Of a DNA stretch of 64,000 bases, positions 33,632-45,633 are shown in pieces. Positions within the stretch are counted from its first letter, which is position 1. Each line of letters begins with the position of its first letter. The DNA lies in assembly GCA_008704415.1 (NCBI GenBank), contig VXIS01000030.1, forward strand, positions 62,001-126,000, in the 5' to 3' direction. Origin of the DNA: Sphaerosporella brunnea (taxonomy: Eukaryota > Ascomycota > Pezizomycetes > Pezizales > Pyronemataceae). Position numbers and translations under genes: made by a program. Below the pieces are notes generated by a model. That model ran no database searches. It was not told where the DNA came from and saw only the letters and a list, made by a program, of their open reading frames with translations.

Positions 33632-35158
33632 TAGCCAGCGTTGAGGTTGGTATACGATTTTGTGGTCAGAGATAATTTCAGGGTACAGTGTCAAAATGAC
33701 AGGGTAAAACAAAGGAACCAGAATGGGGTGACAGAAAGCGCTGCGCGAACCGAATTTCCTCGGCCATTATCCTAATCTCCTAGTCCGATACCATCAACCG
33801 GCAACTCGCCTCTTCTGCGGCAAATTCACTACTCCAACCATAGTGCTCCCTGAGCCTGTACCGTCGCCTTTAAAGGAGCGAGTTCAACGACGCGTTATCT
33901 CCTGGCGCTCATGGCTATCACAGCCGGCATAGCCTCTGTTCACCGGAGAAACGATTGATGACCAAAAAGAAGCGGCGACTACGGTGTTAAGACATCGTGG
34001 TCGTGGGCGTACTTGGCTGCGGCAATGACGGCGTGATTGACGGCAGTGACAGGACTTTGCCCTGAAAGGATCTTCTTTTGTCAGGTTTTCCTTCAGAAAC
34101 AGCGTCCAAATGACATTGACAAACATGGGAGGGCAAGAAGTAGGAACACCCAGCGAAGGCAAACCCCACTATGCGCCACAGAACAATGGAAAATGGCATG
34201 TTATGATCGTCATATATTTGCCGCAATGCAAACCGCCTTGAGCACCCTCGGCGATCATGATTGGTCCTATACGTGAGTGACCAGTTTAATCCATCTAATT
34301 GCCTTTGGAAGGTAACAAGTTGGCTTGGAACAGCGCCTTGCGAGGCTGTATATGAGACTGCCTACGACGACCAGTTAGTTCCGATTACTGTAGACACAGG
34401 CAGGCCTCAGCTGGAGATAGGAGTCACAAGGTGCTGTCAATGCTGGGACACCGTCCAAACTGACAGGCTCTGGCAACCCATGGAACAGTGGGGCTTCGAA
34501 CTAAAAGTGGATTCAAATAATAAAACGCCAGGTGATGTCTGCCTTTTGGGGAGACAGCGATTGTTAATGGCCCCAAAATAAACAAACCCCCAGCGCCGCA
34601 ACATGGCAAGCGCCACAACCCCATGATCAAATTTTGCGTCCTGTTCAGGTGATGCTCTGAAGGACAAGGTTCGCATGCAATCCACAGAAGCAAAAACAAA
34701 CAAGTTCTGGATTGCAAGGTCGACGTCTTAAAACACGTGGATCAAAGGTGGTGATTTGCATCTGGCGCAGATTCCTGGAGCCAGTGGCCGTCCAACATCG
34801 GGGGGATTGTACGGTTCGCAAATATGAGGACAAGTGGAAACGGGGTCACATTATGACACTCGAATGTGTAATGGCTGTGAGTTTTGCGTTCACTAATACA
34901 AAACGCTGCCGCACCTAGTGCACGCCAGGCTGTGCGAGTGGGATGTACAGCAGATCAGAGGCTGAATTCCACAGGTTAACCAGAAATCAGCGACGGCCTA
35001 CCTTCAAAGCGTGTCGCAGTTGATAGCTCACCTGGGGTTCCTTGAAATGTTGCTTCCTTCTTGGGCAGCGCGTCAACCGTACAAACCTGAGACATACCCG
35101 AACCATTGACGCAACAGTCAATCATCCTGTCCCTCCAAACGCACCTTGACCTCTGCAG
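33632..35158. other. Unassigned DNA
   Basis: A plus frame at 34261-34581 has ordinary composition but no recognised domain or splice context. Nothing else can be supported. Confidence 0.35.
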
Positions 35159-35604
35159 CGAGAAGATGTCGGGGCACATGATGGCTGCTGCTCATCACCG
35201 GTAAAGATCACGCGCCGTACAGTCGGCTTCAAATCGCGCGTGCCGGGTCAAGTCACACCCATCCACGCTGGCAATATCTGTGTCTTCCTTCTCCATGCAA
35301 TCGCTGACTACAACTCTCCCGAGGCGGCTGTGATCACTTTGATGTCCCAACACGACATCTGGCTCCCCGACCTCATCGACGCGATTCGCAGTGAGTGTTA
35401 GAAACCTGGTCTCGCTCAGGCTCTTCTGGTGATAATGTCTGCGCAAACCTAGAGGTCTCGTTCAGCCGCGTGCAGTATCCGAACATCGCACATTCCTTCG
35501 GTCTGCAGCCGAATCGCATGATGGAGGATGCCATCACCTTTCCTCTCTTTAGCGCGCGCTTGCCGAACCACGTGTTCCGACCCATGGTGAAAGATGTGAA
35601 CTAG
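35159..35604 (+). CDS. Partial two-exon gene, function unknown
   Basis: An exon from a CTCTGCAG acceptor at 35158 runs 35159-35390. The intron is 35391-35452 (62 nt, GTGAGT...CCTAG, phase 1), and the last exon 35453-35604 ends in TAG. About 127 residues are encoded, rich in ordinary globular composition (H-A-G-N-I-C-V-F-L-L-H-A, D-I-W-L-P-D-L-I-D-A-I, then M-M-E-D-A-I-T-F-P-L-F). The phase and intron length fit and both exons stay open, which supports a true gene end. The upstream exon(s) and start codon were not found. No domain is recognised. A family B element follows 178 bp downstream. Confidence 0.5.
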
Positions 35605-35782
35605 ATGATACAGAATCAAGGCCCTGCCCAGCATGATGATCATAAGTTGGGGCCGATGTATTATATTGTGGCTGGAAAATTGCGGTGGCTGCTTCTGAGT
35701 GACTATTGGAGTGCGTCGCCACGAACAAGGACTGCATCGAGTATGAGTATCCAGCGATTGGTATGTTTAGCTGTGTTGTGAT

Positions 35783-36518
35783 CAGGGGTCCCAATGGTCC
35801 GGCCAGTCCGGCTTTTAGCCTCCCCTGAACCGGACTGTTTGAAACGGGCTTTTGAAATTCTGGCCCGTTTGGACCAGGCTTTTCCGAGGAGACCCAGGTG
35901 CCTACAGGGCCCGATCAGGGCCAGAAAATTCCGGTGCCTACAGGGCCCGCCAGGCACCTGACAACGCATTGCTCTAACACACAGGAAACGACTACATAAA
36001 GATATTATACTGTCATTTCCGCGGCCCGCTATTGCAAATCAACCAGCATTGCTTCGACCCGACCTGGCGAACTTGAAAGCTCGCTCCATAAACCAAATCT
36101 TCCCTCGCCCAAGATTTCAGACATTCGATCGCTTCAATGACATCGTCACCCAGCTTAGAGCGCTGGTCTGTGATGGTGTAACGGCCTCTAGGAAGGTAGT
36201 CAGCACTGTACTGTTTGGCTCATACCCGTGGTGCAATGATTGGATCCTGCCGACGGCAAAGGTGCGGGGCATCAACAATGTTTTTGGTTGCGATCGGCAC
36301 CGCACATTTTCGTGAACTGCCGGGAGAGCCCAACCATGACGACGATCTGCGCTTTTAGCGTCGCCCTGGATAAGCGGGCCCGGGCGGCACCTATCAGATA
36401 TCCAGGCTTTGTGAACATCGGCCCGAACCTATCAGGCTGCACCAACCGTCGGCCCGACCTGACCCGCTCTGTCGGGCCCCGTTTGGACTGGCGGGCGCCC
36501 GGACTATTGGGACCCCTG
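35783..36518 (+). mobile_element. hAT-type non-autonomous element (family B), perfect 8-bp TSD
   Basis: Starts CAGGGGTCCCAATGGTCC and ends GGACTATTGGGACCCCTG, terminal inverted repeats matching at nearly every position. It is flanked by GTTGTGAT at 35775-35782 and 36519-36526. It is 736 bp long with no transposase. Subterminal DNA is rich in CCGTTTGGACCAGG and TGCCTACAGGGCCC words. This is the reference copy for fragments at 14975, 21235, 38720 and 57908. Confidence 0.9.
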
Positions 36519-36526
36519 GTTGTGAT

Positions 36527-38266
36527 CATTGAGACCAAAGCTCCAATTAAAACTAAACTGTCTCTCATCAGTCCCATCGTTTCCCAGTCAAAAACCGACT
36601 CAGGGCGCCTGTAACGTACGATCCCTGCCGACATCCGAAGCCATCAGCCAGGACCACGCACGGGACCTACCAAAACCCCAAACCCATCCTAACGGCTATG
36701 TCCCTTTCGGACCGCGCTCAACTTGGGCACAGCTGTTGCAGTAGGTGTGGCCCCGCTTTCGGTGAGGATTGAATCTCGGAGACGTTACTGGTGTTAATGT
36801 AGCGCTGAGTGCCGTCTAGGGCCAACGGGATTGGGTCTCGCCATCCAGTCAGAGAACTGCAGTTTTCCATGCAACATATCGAGACTTGGAACTTGCACTG
36901 GTGGCATTTTGGTTTGAGCCGAGGGCTAAGGTGGTGGTTACTGGCCACTCAAGTAACCAAGCTTTCCCACCACTGGGCTCCCAAGAATAAGACGGCACTG
37001 ACCAGCACAGCTGGTGAATTTATCAATCAATAACACACGCGGTGACAGGAACGCTTCCCCAGCTGCGTCGCCACCAAAAATGAAAAATCAAACCCGCTAG
37101 TTCATAAACCCTTCAGCGAGTAAATAAAGGCCAGTGTGGCCGCGGTGTAACGCTGGGTATGGAATCAATCGTGCGGCTGCGTTCACAACATGCGTGTCCG
37201 GCCACTCAGCAGTCTATCTACAACGCCGAGAACTACCACGGCTACCTGCCCCCAACACACGTCTCCTTAGTCGACGAGAATGAACAACAACACTCGATCT
37301 GACCGGTCACGACGGTCCAGCGGAAACAAATCCACCCGACGGCCGGTCAGCGACTCAGTCCTTCTTAGTGGTGTCACGAGTGTGGGCCGTGTGTGGTCTG
37401 CTGCCTCGCTGTGTACTATGGCCATGCCAGTGGATACAAAGCGCTTGAGCTTAGATTTTCTGCGACAACAAGGCGCGTCGTTTCGTCCGAGCTGAGTGGC
37501 AGCTACGTCTCCTTCACTGACGTGCACAACTACAACAACCGGTTTTGTGAGTGAACAACGCGTACGGTATGCCGACGGTTAGGTGGTGACTGTGACGGGC
37601 AGGGGTGCCAATCGACGGGCCGACCCACGGGGCAGACGGGGCCCCACAAAGTAGGTCGGGCTGGGGCACGTGTCGGCTTGTCGGATAGGCCTTGGGCGAC
37701 ATTGTCAAGGTCTGGATGCCAGTCAGGCGCCTGGGAGTGCCGGTTGTGCAGATATGTCGATCGTGCCGATCACGGGGCAATGTCCAAACGCACCAAGTGG
37801 TCGGAACCCGGGCATCCCTCGTCGGTTATCGGACTTTCCTGACATTGTCTGAGGGTGTTTGTGTGCTGGACCGTTTCTCTGGCCCCTGAGTACGTGTTGA
37901 TGTGGCGGTCTCATTGCCGCGAGGGAAATTTTGCAAGGAATCCCCAGCTGACCGATGGTCACATGATTGATAGACAACGGCGGACATTATCAGTGCAGAG
38001 TTTGACACTGGTAAGCTGGTATCTTGGCGTAGGAGCCCGAATGTTTCGGAGTGTCATTTAAGGGGCACACGGAGTGCTGTCAGCATGTTGTTCTGTTCGG
38101 TATAAGACTCTAGCCCTCTATCTATATCCGCATTCCGTTCACCACCAGCACCCCACAATCTTTCGCTCAAAATACCCCCCGCTTTTCCACCAAACCTACG
38201 GTTCTCATCCTCACCTCTCAAGTCTCATGTACCATCTGTGTCTGCGTTTCGCTAACGCGCCGTAGT
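36527..38266. other. Unassigned DNA
   Basis: Short plus-strand coding-like stretches at about 37200-37320 and 37490-37555 (each with a Y-x-x-x-H-V-S or Y-V-S-F-T motif) may be exon scraps. No gene model holds. Confidence 0.3.
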
Positions 38267-38646
38267 TATGTCTACCGACAGTTTCCAGTGTGCACCAGAC
38301 TCACAAGGCAAGATCTACGGCCGCATTACTGTCCGCCCTGGAGAGTGCGCATTCCAGCCGTCCCGCATTACACCCATGCCACAATCGAGGACGAAGGCGA
38401 GGCCAGAAACACCCAGACTGCCTCTGAGCATTGGAACCTACAGTAAGATTGCCGAGAGCAAGTTACGCACCGGTCGTAGCCATGTTTGAAATACCAGCGA
38501 GCTTCCGTTGGCAACGATCTCATCGAAGCTATCGAACGTCCGAAGTCCAGGGCGCGCGAGTCTCTTGTGTATGGCCCGGGCTCGCAGATCCATAAAGTTG
38601 AACGCATGTGGAGTGATATGGAAACATGGGCATCGCAGATGGAATA
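38267..38646 (+). other. Candidate decayed small gene
   Basis: After a pyrimidine/A-rich leader (38130-38260) an ATG at 38267 opens about 20 plausible codons. A second frame carries T-I-E-D-E-G-E-A, and a third, 38487-38646, reads a charged helix (N-D-L-I-E-A-I-E-R-P-K) to TAA. Frame changes between them are not explained by clean introns, so this is a gene remnant at best. No domain is recognised. Confidence 0.3.
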
Positions 38647-38719
38647 AGCCGTGGTTGTTGGGTAGAGCGATTGCAGATCGTTAGGGGCGCAGTTTGACGT
38701 CTTCTTGGGGCCCTTGTGT

Positions 38720-38924
38720 TCTTGAAACAATGGTAGATATTTCAGGTGGGGTGCCTGGCGGGCCCGACGGGCGCCTACATGTCATATCCCATCCGTCGCC
38801 CGTGGGCCCCTGGATCTCGGTCAAAATGCCTGGTCCAAACGGGCCTCGATTTGAAAAGCTCGTATGATTCAAACGGGTTGAGATCGCGCCGAAAGTCGGA
38901 CTGGCCGGTCTATTGCCAGCCCTG
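38720..38924 (-). mobile_element. Family B element, one end only
   Basis: Reverse-complement match to the first ~200 bp of the copy at 35783: GACTGGCCGGTCTATTGCC at the terminus, then CAAACGGG, GGTCCAAACGGGCC and GTGCCTGGCGGGCCC. The other terminus was not found. Confidence 0.65.
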
Positions 38925-39574
38925 GTGACGGGAGCTGTCCGCTTGTTTGCAGCAGTGCTAATACGCGGCTGAGACAGCCCTGTAAAAACAAGGGGACAAA
39001 TGCGATCCGTGTGAACATGCAATTATCAAAGTCGACTTGTAGCCCCGCGGAACGCGGATGAATACACAGCGGTGATTATTCCATTATCCTCTATCTCCGG
39101 CGTCATTAAAGTGACATGGCTGCCACGTTTGTACACATAGCTTGCATTTTGGGCGATGTGTCTCGTTTGGTTAGTAGTCCTTCCGTACCCCCTTCGTCGG
39201 ATTGGTATGTCCGTTGAATTGTGGGGATGCATGCCGGGGCAATGCTCGAGATAAATGCGACTACAGATAACGTGACAGTAGCACATCCCGAACCCATCAC
39301 TATTCAATGGCCGAGTACAATCACCTGCTCTTCTTTCTTTAACGCTGATGTTTCGGCCTTTGACGAACCACTCAATGAGGTCTCCGTGCGTGAGCGTATC
39401 AGTGTTCGCAGGAGTGAAGCTTTCTTTTGGCCTCGCTATGTATAACTCCTTTGCTGCGCCTCTTTTAGTAAATAATGGTAGCTGACTGCATGCGGGCTTT
39501 TGATCTGCTCTAATTTACTCCGGCGGGTGACATTCCAATACCTTCGACCCGTGGCAAACGAGTTTCTACTTCAC
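38925..39574. other. Unassigned DNA
   Basis: Open stretches at 39026-39307 (minus) and 39221-39445 (plus) overlap and have no recognised domain. Confidence 0.35.
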
Positions 39575-39582
39575 CTAGGAGG

Positions 39583-40634
39583 CGGTGTTCCTCACGGGCT
39601 GGGGCGGTCTGCAGGTCGTCCTGGACGGTCTACCATAGTCCAGTCAAGCCCGCGCTCGACAGAGCAGTGAAGCGATCCAGTCCGCGATTGATCCAGGACT
39701 GGAAAACCTGGTCTATGCTTTCGGAGGACTGGACCAGCCTGCAGTCTCTTCTAACGTAATATTTATACGCAATGAGTCTGAACGTGCGAGCGGTGCGCAT
39801 CACGGTGGGGTCAACATGCGCCGAAGACGAAAAAACCTCCATCTTTGCCACCGTCAGTGCACCATGACTGCTGTGGCAAACTTCGCTCTTTCAATTTAAT
39901 CCGGGTACCACTCCATCGGCAATCCTAACATCGTGAGCCTTCCGCAGTTGCTACCCAAAACAACCACCTTCGAACGTCCTGAACCACTCAACAACCAGCT
40001 CCGAAAGTCATCAACGCGCGTCTCATTCGCGATTGGGCCCTGAGACCCTGAATAAAAACTCTGATTGTCGTCAAACTTTCAATCACTCACTACGTGCCAG
40101 ATTGGACCCTGAGTACCGGGATGGACTCATCAGCGCGAGCCGTGCTGAGATTCCAGAGCTTGAGGAGATCCTAAATGCGATTCGTAACCAGCAACCCAAT
40201 GTGTGGAAAATATTTAAGGAGGGAGCGACGGTTGTCTTGAGCTTTTTTGCGAGAAAACCCGGGAGACGGGCGCAGTATTTATTCAGTCGCCCCCGCCACT
40301 CTGTCCTCTAGAGCCTCGCTACATATTGCAGTGTCCTTGAGTCTTTGACTCACGGACTTCCACAGCATCGTTGACCCGTCACCTTCTTTTATCAATGACG
40401 CTGTTAGACTACTTATCTGGAGTTCCAACACAATGGGGGCACGGTTGAATAGCCTGAGTGTGAGGCAGAAAGGGGTTTCGGAGCGCGCGGAGAATACATT
40501 AACTACATGGCCGGGGTTTGGTATATGGTCCAGTCCATCCCCGATACAGGACTATGTCTCGGACTGGACTGCACGATGTGGAGCAGGTGCGGTCCGCGCT
40601 GAGGCCTGGTTGAATCGGACTGTGAGGAACACTG
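39583..40634 (+). mobile_element. hAT-type element (family C), older copy
   Basis: Left end CGGTGTTCCTCACGGG and right end CTGTGAGGAACACTG are inverted repeats. The flanking 8-mers CTAGGAGG and CTGGGAGA agree at 6 of 8. Subterminal DNA is rich in CCAGTCC/GGACTGG. The interior encodes a short stretch, R-D-G-L-I-S-A-S-x-A-E-I, conserved in the copy at 55590-56164 (inverted there). A solo LTR (40202-40430) is nested inside. Confidence 0.75.
40202..40430 (-). repeat. Solo LTR nested in family C element, perfect TSD
   Basis: TGTGGAAAATATT...GAGTTCCAACA, 229 bp, flanked by CAATG at 40197-40201 and 40431-40435. Minus-strand reading has a TATA-like GACTGAATAAATACTG and matches the LTR at 45179-45375. 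Removing it with one TSD restores CAGCAACCCAATGGGGG, which aligns with CAGCAACCTGAGGGGGG in the other family C copy and confirms the insertion. Confidence 0.85.
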
Positions 40635-40642
40635 CTGGGAGA

Positions 40643-41586
40643 ATGCAAAAACCGATGGGGCTTCACCGTAGCTTTCACGGGCCCCGAATACGTCAAACGC
40701 CACTGAATTAAAACTTCCAGACTGTAACTTTTGCCACCTCCAGTTCGTGAAGGGGGTGACGCAAAGCTGTCATCAGCCGCATTTTTAAACGGTAAAATAC
40801 ACAGGCCAAGCAAGATCGAGGAACCACTGGTGTTTACTGGGCTGCAACCTGCGGCTTGTGCCTGTGAAAAAGATCAACCATATACAAAGTTACACCCCCG
40901 TCGAATTTTGAGTCGGCCTCGGTCGACAAGTCCGTGCTGGCAGGGGAGACTGAACTAATGGGAATGGGACTGAATAATGTCACGGCTCTGTAAATGGACA
41001 TATGATATCATCGTTGGACATGTATGCAAAGTCACAATATTAGCTGAATAATTTTCTACCGCAAAGCTAGTTTAAAATATACGATTCATATACACCCCAC
41101 TTTTGCGGGCTGACGATACATTTTGCGCACGATGTTTGGTGACCATCCGAGCACCCCCGTCGAATACCGCATCCCGGTCAATTCCAATACCCGACGTTCC
41201 CTACTGCCGCCGCGATGGTTCTGGGTCTCGCACGGCCACCACAGGCACCCTACGTTCGTAAGTGCCTCCACGGCGTCGCAAAGCTCTTTCTACCTCTACC
41301 ATGCTTCTCTTTGTCAGAATTCCAACACAAACTGAAGGCGCGCACATATAGAATATTCAGCGAATTACAATCATTCCCACTGCCAGAACCCAGCATATCA
41401 TGATCCTACCTAATTAGCCGCCCTGGCCCGGTCGCCGTTGCGCCTCAGAGGGATCCCACAGCGACAGCCGCAGACACTTGGTTACTCGATTCCGTAGTGC
41501 TATACACTTGCCAGCTGAGCGGTGATGAGTAGGTTAGCTTTATTCAAACAACAGGTACGCTTCTAGTTAAGTCACTAGATTACTCG
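40643..41586. other. Unassigned DNA
   Basis: No recognised gene or element. The region is AT-richer around 40980-41090. Confidence 0.35.
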
Positions 41587-42149
41587 GTGGGCGGTGATGT
41601 AAAATACTTCAAGCGCTGCTGTTGCAAAATAATAGGATCAAACCAACCGCCCAGTGCGGTCGCAAGACCTCAGAAGCTCCGAGACAGACACTCGGCTGTG
41701 GACCCGCCGAACCACGAGCCTCCGCTCGGTGAAAGGCTTCTGGCTTTCAACCAGCTCTCAAGCAGGAGACAAAGACACTGGCTGGCATGCCGGCACTATC
41801 AACTCCTCACTGGGCATGCAATAACAGCACCCCCATTTGAAATAAAAGCTTCGCAATAAAGCACCTCTTCAAGGTGGCTTCGACAGATTCGCGCGCTTTG
41901 GCGCTCTGTGAAGAAGAAGTTGGGATGGAGGCATCACGGTTGATAGCGCAGCTATTTTGCGAGGACATGGACACCACGCCTATCCTGCATACCCTAGTTG
42001 GGCAATCCGCGGCAGAGGAGGATGGTGCGTCATCGTCTCTTGAGGAGAGAGTTTTGTTCGGTAGAGTGGTGGCCACAGTTGACCCACGAGATTATATCAA
42101 CAAGGGATCGCACACGATGACCGCGGGGATGTGTCGGGGTCCGTCATGA
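41587..42149 (+). pseudogene. Hypothetical gene fragment with a frame change
   Basis: Two plus frames follow each other. 41587-41859 reads P-P-L-G-E-R-L-L-A-F-N-Q-L and ends at TAA. A second frame from about 41845 to TGA at 42147-42149 reads a Leu/Glu-rich sequence (C-E-E-E-V-G-M-E-A-S-R-L-I-A-Q-L-F). The overlap near 41845-41860 suggests a single-base shift in one gene. Composition is protein-like, but no family is recognised and the 5' end is undefined. Confidence 0.35.
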
Positions 42150-42733
42150 TCGCCCGCACACACTAAACCTGGTTACAACCAAAACTCCGTCGCCGTGAAG
42201 CTTTCCACGTTGATACATTTCTCCCAAGCCCTCCGCAAGCAGCCCACGTTGCAAAATACCCGGCCCAGCAGTTCACATGACAACCGTCACGGCAACTTGA
42301 TAAAGCGTCCCACACTTAACCATGTCAGTCGGCAAGCAACCTGCTCCGTTCCCGTGAGCAACTGCAATTTCGCAAACCATTCATTACTCCGATCATGCCG
42401 CCATTCGTGACCAACCGTGCCATTCCGGGGTGCATCCGGTTCCCGCCACATATTGGAAATGGGAAATCAAGGACTACCCCCGGCTCAGGACATGGGGTTG
42501 CGCGTGCTTGAGGTGCCAACGCCGCACCCCGCACCCCGATGTCACTATAACTATCGGCGTCCACGTGCAGTAGTGATGCCGGTTCCCCTCAACAAGACAG
42601 CCAAGCTGAAAGGTCCACATTATTTGTCGCACATGCCCGGTGTATTACAGTATAGAGTAGTAAGTGGCACAGTCAACTATGACAAACGCAGCTGTGCATG
42701 CCGTCGGTCCCGCATTCTGCGCGCATAAAGATT
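42150..42733. other. Unassigned DNA before the copia remnant
   Basis: No supported gene. The copia-type reading frame becomes recognisable from about 42734; the 5' LTR, gag, protease and integrase are absent. Confidence 0.35.
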
Positions 42734-44686
42734 CCGGCAACCAAACCCAATCTCATGAACACAAACGGGGAGAATCCTCAAAACTCTCAATCAGAGTTAT
42801 CTCCGGAAATGAACTTGGATTCAAATCCTTCCACAGATGAGCCTATGGTTGTGGTCTCTGAACCAGCCATAACAGAATGTCCAAAGCCAGAAAACTCTGA
42901 ACCAATCTTGAGGAAGTCCTCCCGCTTGCAAGATAAGCCTCAAAAACACTGGGACTTTAAGCAATATGGCTCAGACTTTGCCCACTTTGCCAAAGCGGAG
43001 AAAAGATTCTTAGGTCTTGATGCTAATGCATCCTCTACCAGTATGGGCATGAAAGCAGTACTGACGGAAAAACCTATAGAACCCAAAAGTGCTAAACAAG
43101 CACGTCAGTCTGCTTACGCAACTGAATGGGAAGAAGCAATGCAAGACGAATTGAATGCATTCAAATGTCTAGGCACATGGGTTAGAATTCCGTTGAAAGA
43201 CCAAACAGAGGAAATTAGGGCGAAAAAACACCTAAGCAATCGTTGGGTCTTCAAGGTGAAACCATTGGTTGACTCAACTAAAAAGTATAAATTCAAAGCT
43301 CGTCTGGTCATTAAAGGCTATGAGCAAAAATATGGTAAAGACTTCACCGGAACATGGGCTTCTGTAGCCACTATGGCTAGTCTCCGAGTAATTGTGGCAA
43401 TCTCAGCCAAGCTTGGAAAGCAGATCTTCCAAATGGATGTGAAAAATGCATTCCTCAATGCCGAACTAGATGAAATCATCTTTACGGTACTGCCAGAAGG
43501 TTTTGACGATGGTTCTGGTGATATCTTGCTGCTACGCAAATCACTATATGGATTGAAACAATCACCGCGTCAGTGGTTTCTATGTATAGATGAGAAACTT
43601 AAATCCATTGGATTCAAACCATCAAGTGCTGATCAAAACATGTATCTTCGAAAAGATTGCATCCTGCTCTTATATGTTGATGATATCTGGTAAATTCCGA
43701 TGTCTGACTACATTGCTCAAGAAATCCGTGAAGCTCTAGAAAGCTGGTTTGCAATGACATGGATGGGAGTTGCTAAGCGCTTCCTTGGAATAGACATTCA
43801 TTATCTGGATGATGGATCTATTGGACTCAGTCAGCAGTTATACGTTGAAGAAATTCTTGAACGTTTTGGAATGGAAAATTCCCGTCCTGCAAAGACACCA
43901 CTACTTGCTGGAGTCAATCGCCCTCCTATACCACCAGATGCAAGCCCTGCAAATCCTGCAGACAAGCTCATGTATCAACGCATAGTTGGTACTCTTATGT
44001 ACGCTATGGTTGCGACAAGACCAGACTTGGCCTTTGCAGTCTCTGCTGTTGGTCAATTTGCTAGCAATCCTCGAAAGGATCACTGGCAGGCAATAACTCA
44101 TATCCTTAAGTATTTAAGTGGGAGTGCGCAATACGCACTTGTATACTCAGAAAAGGGTCCTCTCACGTTTGCTGGATATACCGACGCAGACTGGGGTGGA
44201 AACCTTCCTGATAGAAGATCAACGTCAGGTAATGTCTTCACACTTGGAAACACAGCAATAAGCTGGACAAGTACCTGTCAAAAGAGTGTAGCTTTATCAA
44301 GCACTGAAGCCGAGTACATGGCAAGCTGCACAGCAGCTCAGGAAGCAATATGGCTACGACGTATGCTTCAGGATATGCAAAATATATTCTTGGTAGGTTC
44401 TATATCAGAACTGCCGTCAACCACACTGCTCATGGATAATCAAAGCGCTATGGCTTTGACAAAGTATCCTGAGTACAGAAAACGCACTAAGCATATTGAA
44501 ATTGCCTATCACTTTGTCCGTGAATGCGTGGCAAGTGGTAAAATCTCTGTTGAGTATATACCAACAGACGAGATGGCAGCAGATGTCTTGACCAAAGCTC
44601 TACCCCAAATGAAGCATGAAAAACATATACGTGCGATGGGGTTATGTCCTGTTTCTATCTCATCAGCAAAAGACGGTGAAAATTAG
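42734..44686 (+). pseudogene. Ty1/copia pol: reverse transcriptase and RNase H
   Basis: One plus frame runs from about 42734 to TAG at 44684-44686 and is broken once, by TAA at 43691-43693, directly after the reverse transcriptase active site Y-V-D-D-I-W. Before it are R-W-V-F-K-V-K, F-K-A-R-L-V-I-K-G-Y and Q-M-D-V-K-N-A-F-L-N. After it comes the copia-type RNase H with T-D-A-D-W, S-S-T-E-A-E-Y, M-D-N-Q-S-A and R-T-K-H-I-E-I, then A-D-V-L-T-K-A-L. All catalytic acids seem present. Gag, protease and integrase are missing, so this is a 5'-truncated copy. The single stop and long open frame suggest it is comparatively young. Confidence 0.93.
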
Positions 44687-45139
44687 GACGGAGCACGTGA
44701 CCTGCAAAAATTTTGGCAGCACTTCGTTATCAACAGAGCGGCATTTGAAAAATGCAGCACTCTGCAATTATAAGAGCTTTCAACCAATTTACTAACGACG
44801 CAGCGGTTTCACACTGGTTGAATAAGCTTTTGTAATAACCTCAATGTGTCTGCCCTTATCAGGCTTACACAGAGTTGCAGAGACAGAGTATATATCAAAC
44901 AGCAATTAAGCTGTATGACTCTGCTCAGCAGCACACAGGGTAGACCTGGTGCTGCAATTGATAATGTTGTGGCTGTTGATGGTTGCTGGTTGCTGGTTAC
45001 TGGTTGCATCGTTGGGTTGTTGTGTTGTTGTGTGTGTTGTTAAAAAAGGGGTGACGAGTTTTTCGCCTTAGCCAAATAAATGGCTTGGCATGTTTTGATC
45101 ACCACCTATCACTCGATTTTTATTTTTCCTTAAAAGGTT
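44687..45139. other. Probable 3' flank or LTR of the copia remnant
   Basis: AT-rich with a TATA-like AATTATAAGAG near 44767 and GT-rich simple sequence near 44960-45040. LTR ends could not be fixed because no second copy is present. Confidence 0.35.
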
Positions 45140-45517
45140 TTTGTTTATATGGAGTTCTATTATGTCGCTGAGGGGAAGTGTTCAAGCTCCAGACCTGGAG
45201 TCTAACAGCGTCATTGAAAAGAAGGTGACGCGTCCATGAGTCTAAGACTCAGGATGCTGGAATATGCAGCGAGGTTCTAGAGCGAGGGCACCTGAATAAA
45301 TAAGGCGCTCATCTTCCGGTCTCTAGATAGATATTCTCAATACATTCGTCACTTCCTCCTCCAATATTCTCTACAGAAAGGAAGCGTGAAGTTCGAGTAT
45401 GTCGAGTCGGCCAAGAATGTTGCTGATCTTATGACGAAACCTTTATCGACTACAAGGCATCGAGAGCTACTGGATATGTGTGGCTTGAAGGAAATAAAGA
45501 ACTCGGAGGACTGCTGA
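45140..45517 (+). pseudogene. Second copia element: RNase H C terminus
   Basis: 45148-45178 and 45379-45517 together encode the end of a copia RNase H: Y-Y-V-A-E-G-K, then S-V-K-F-E-Y-V, N-V-A-D-L-M-T-K-P-L and a C-terminal L-L-D-M-C-G-L to TGA. A solo LTR (45179-45375) splits the two. The sequence differs from the copia copy ending at 44686, so it is a separate family. An A/G-rich tract and its own 3' LTR (45634-45860) follow. Confidence 0.75.
45179..45375 (+). repeat. Solo LTR inserted in the copia RNase H
   Basis: TGTTCAAGCTCC...TTCTCTACA, 197 bp, flanks GGAAG and GAAAG (4 of 5). Inverted relative to, and homologous with, the LTR at 40202-40430 (shared GTCTAACAGCGTCATTGA, GCAGCGAGG-like and TGAATAAATA words). 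Confidence 0.75.
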
Positions 45518-45633
45518 AAGAAGCAAGGAAAAGGGGGTGGTATGCGATGTATAATGTGGTGATATGGCGATATATGGTATGGAGCTATGTGATATGGTAA
45601 TATGGATGGGACTCTGCGCGCAAAGAGGGGGTG

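Noticed and set aside
33279..33632. 117-codon minus frame
   Set aside because: Falls almost wholly in the solo LTR at 33394-33631.
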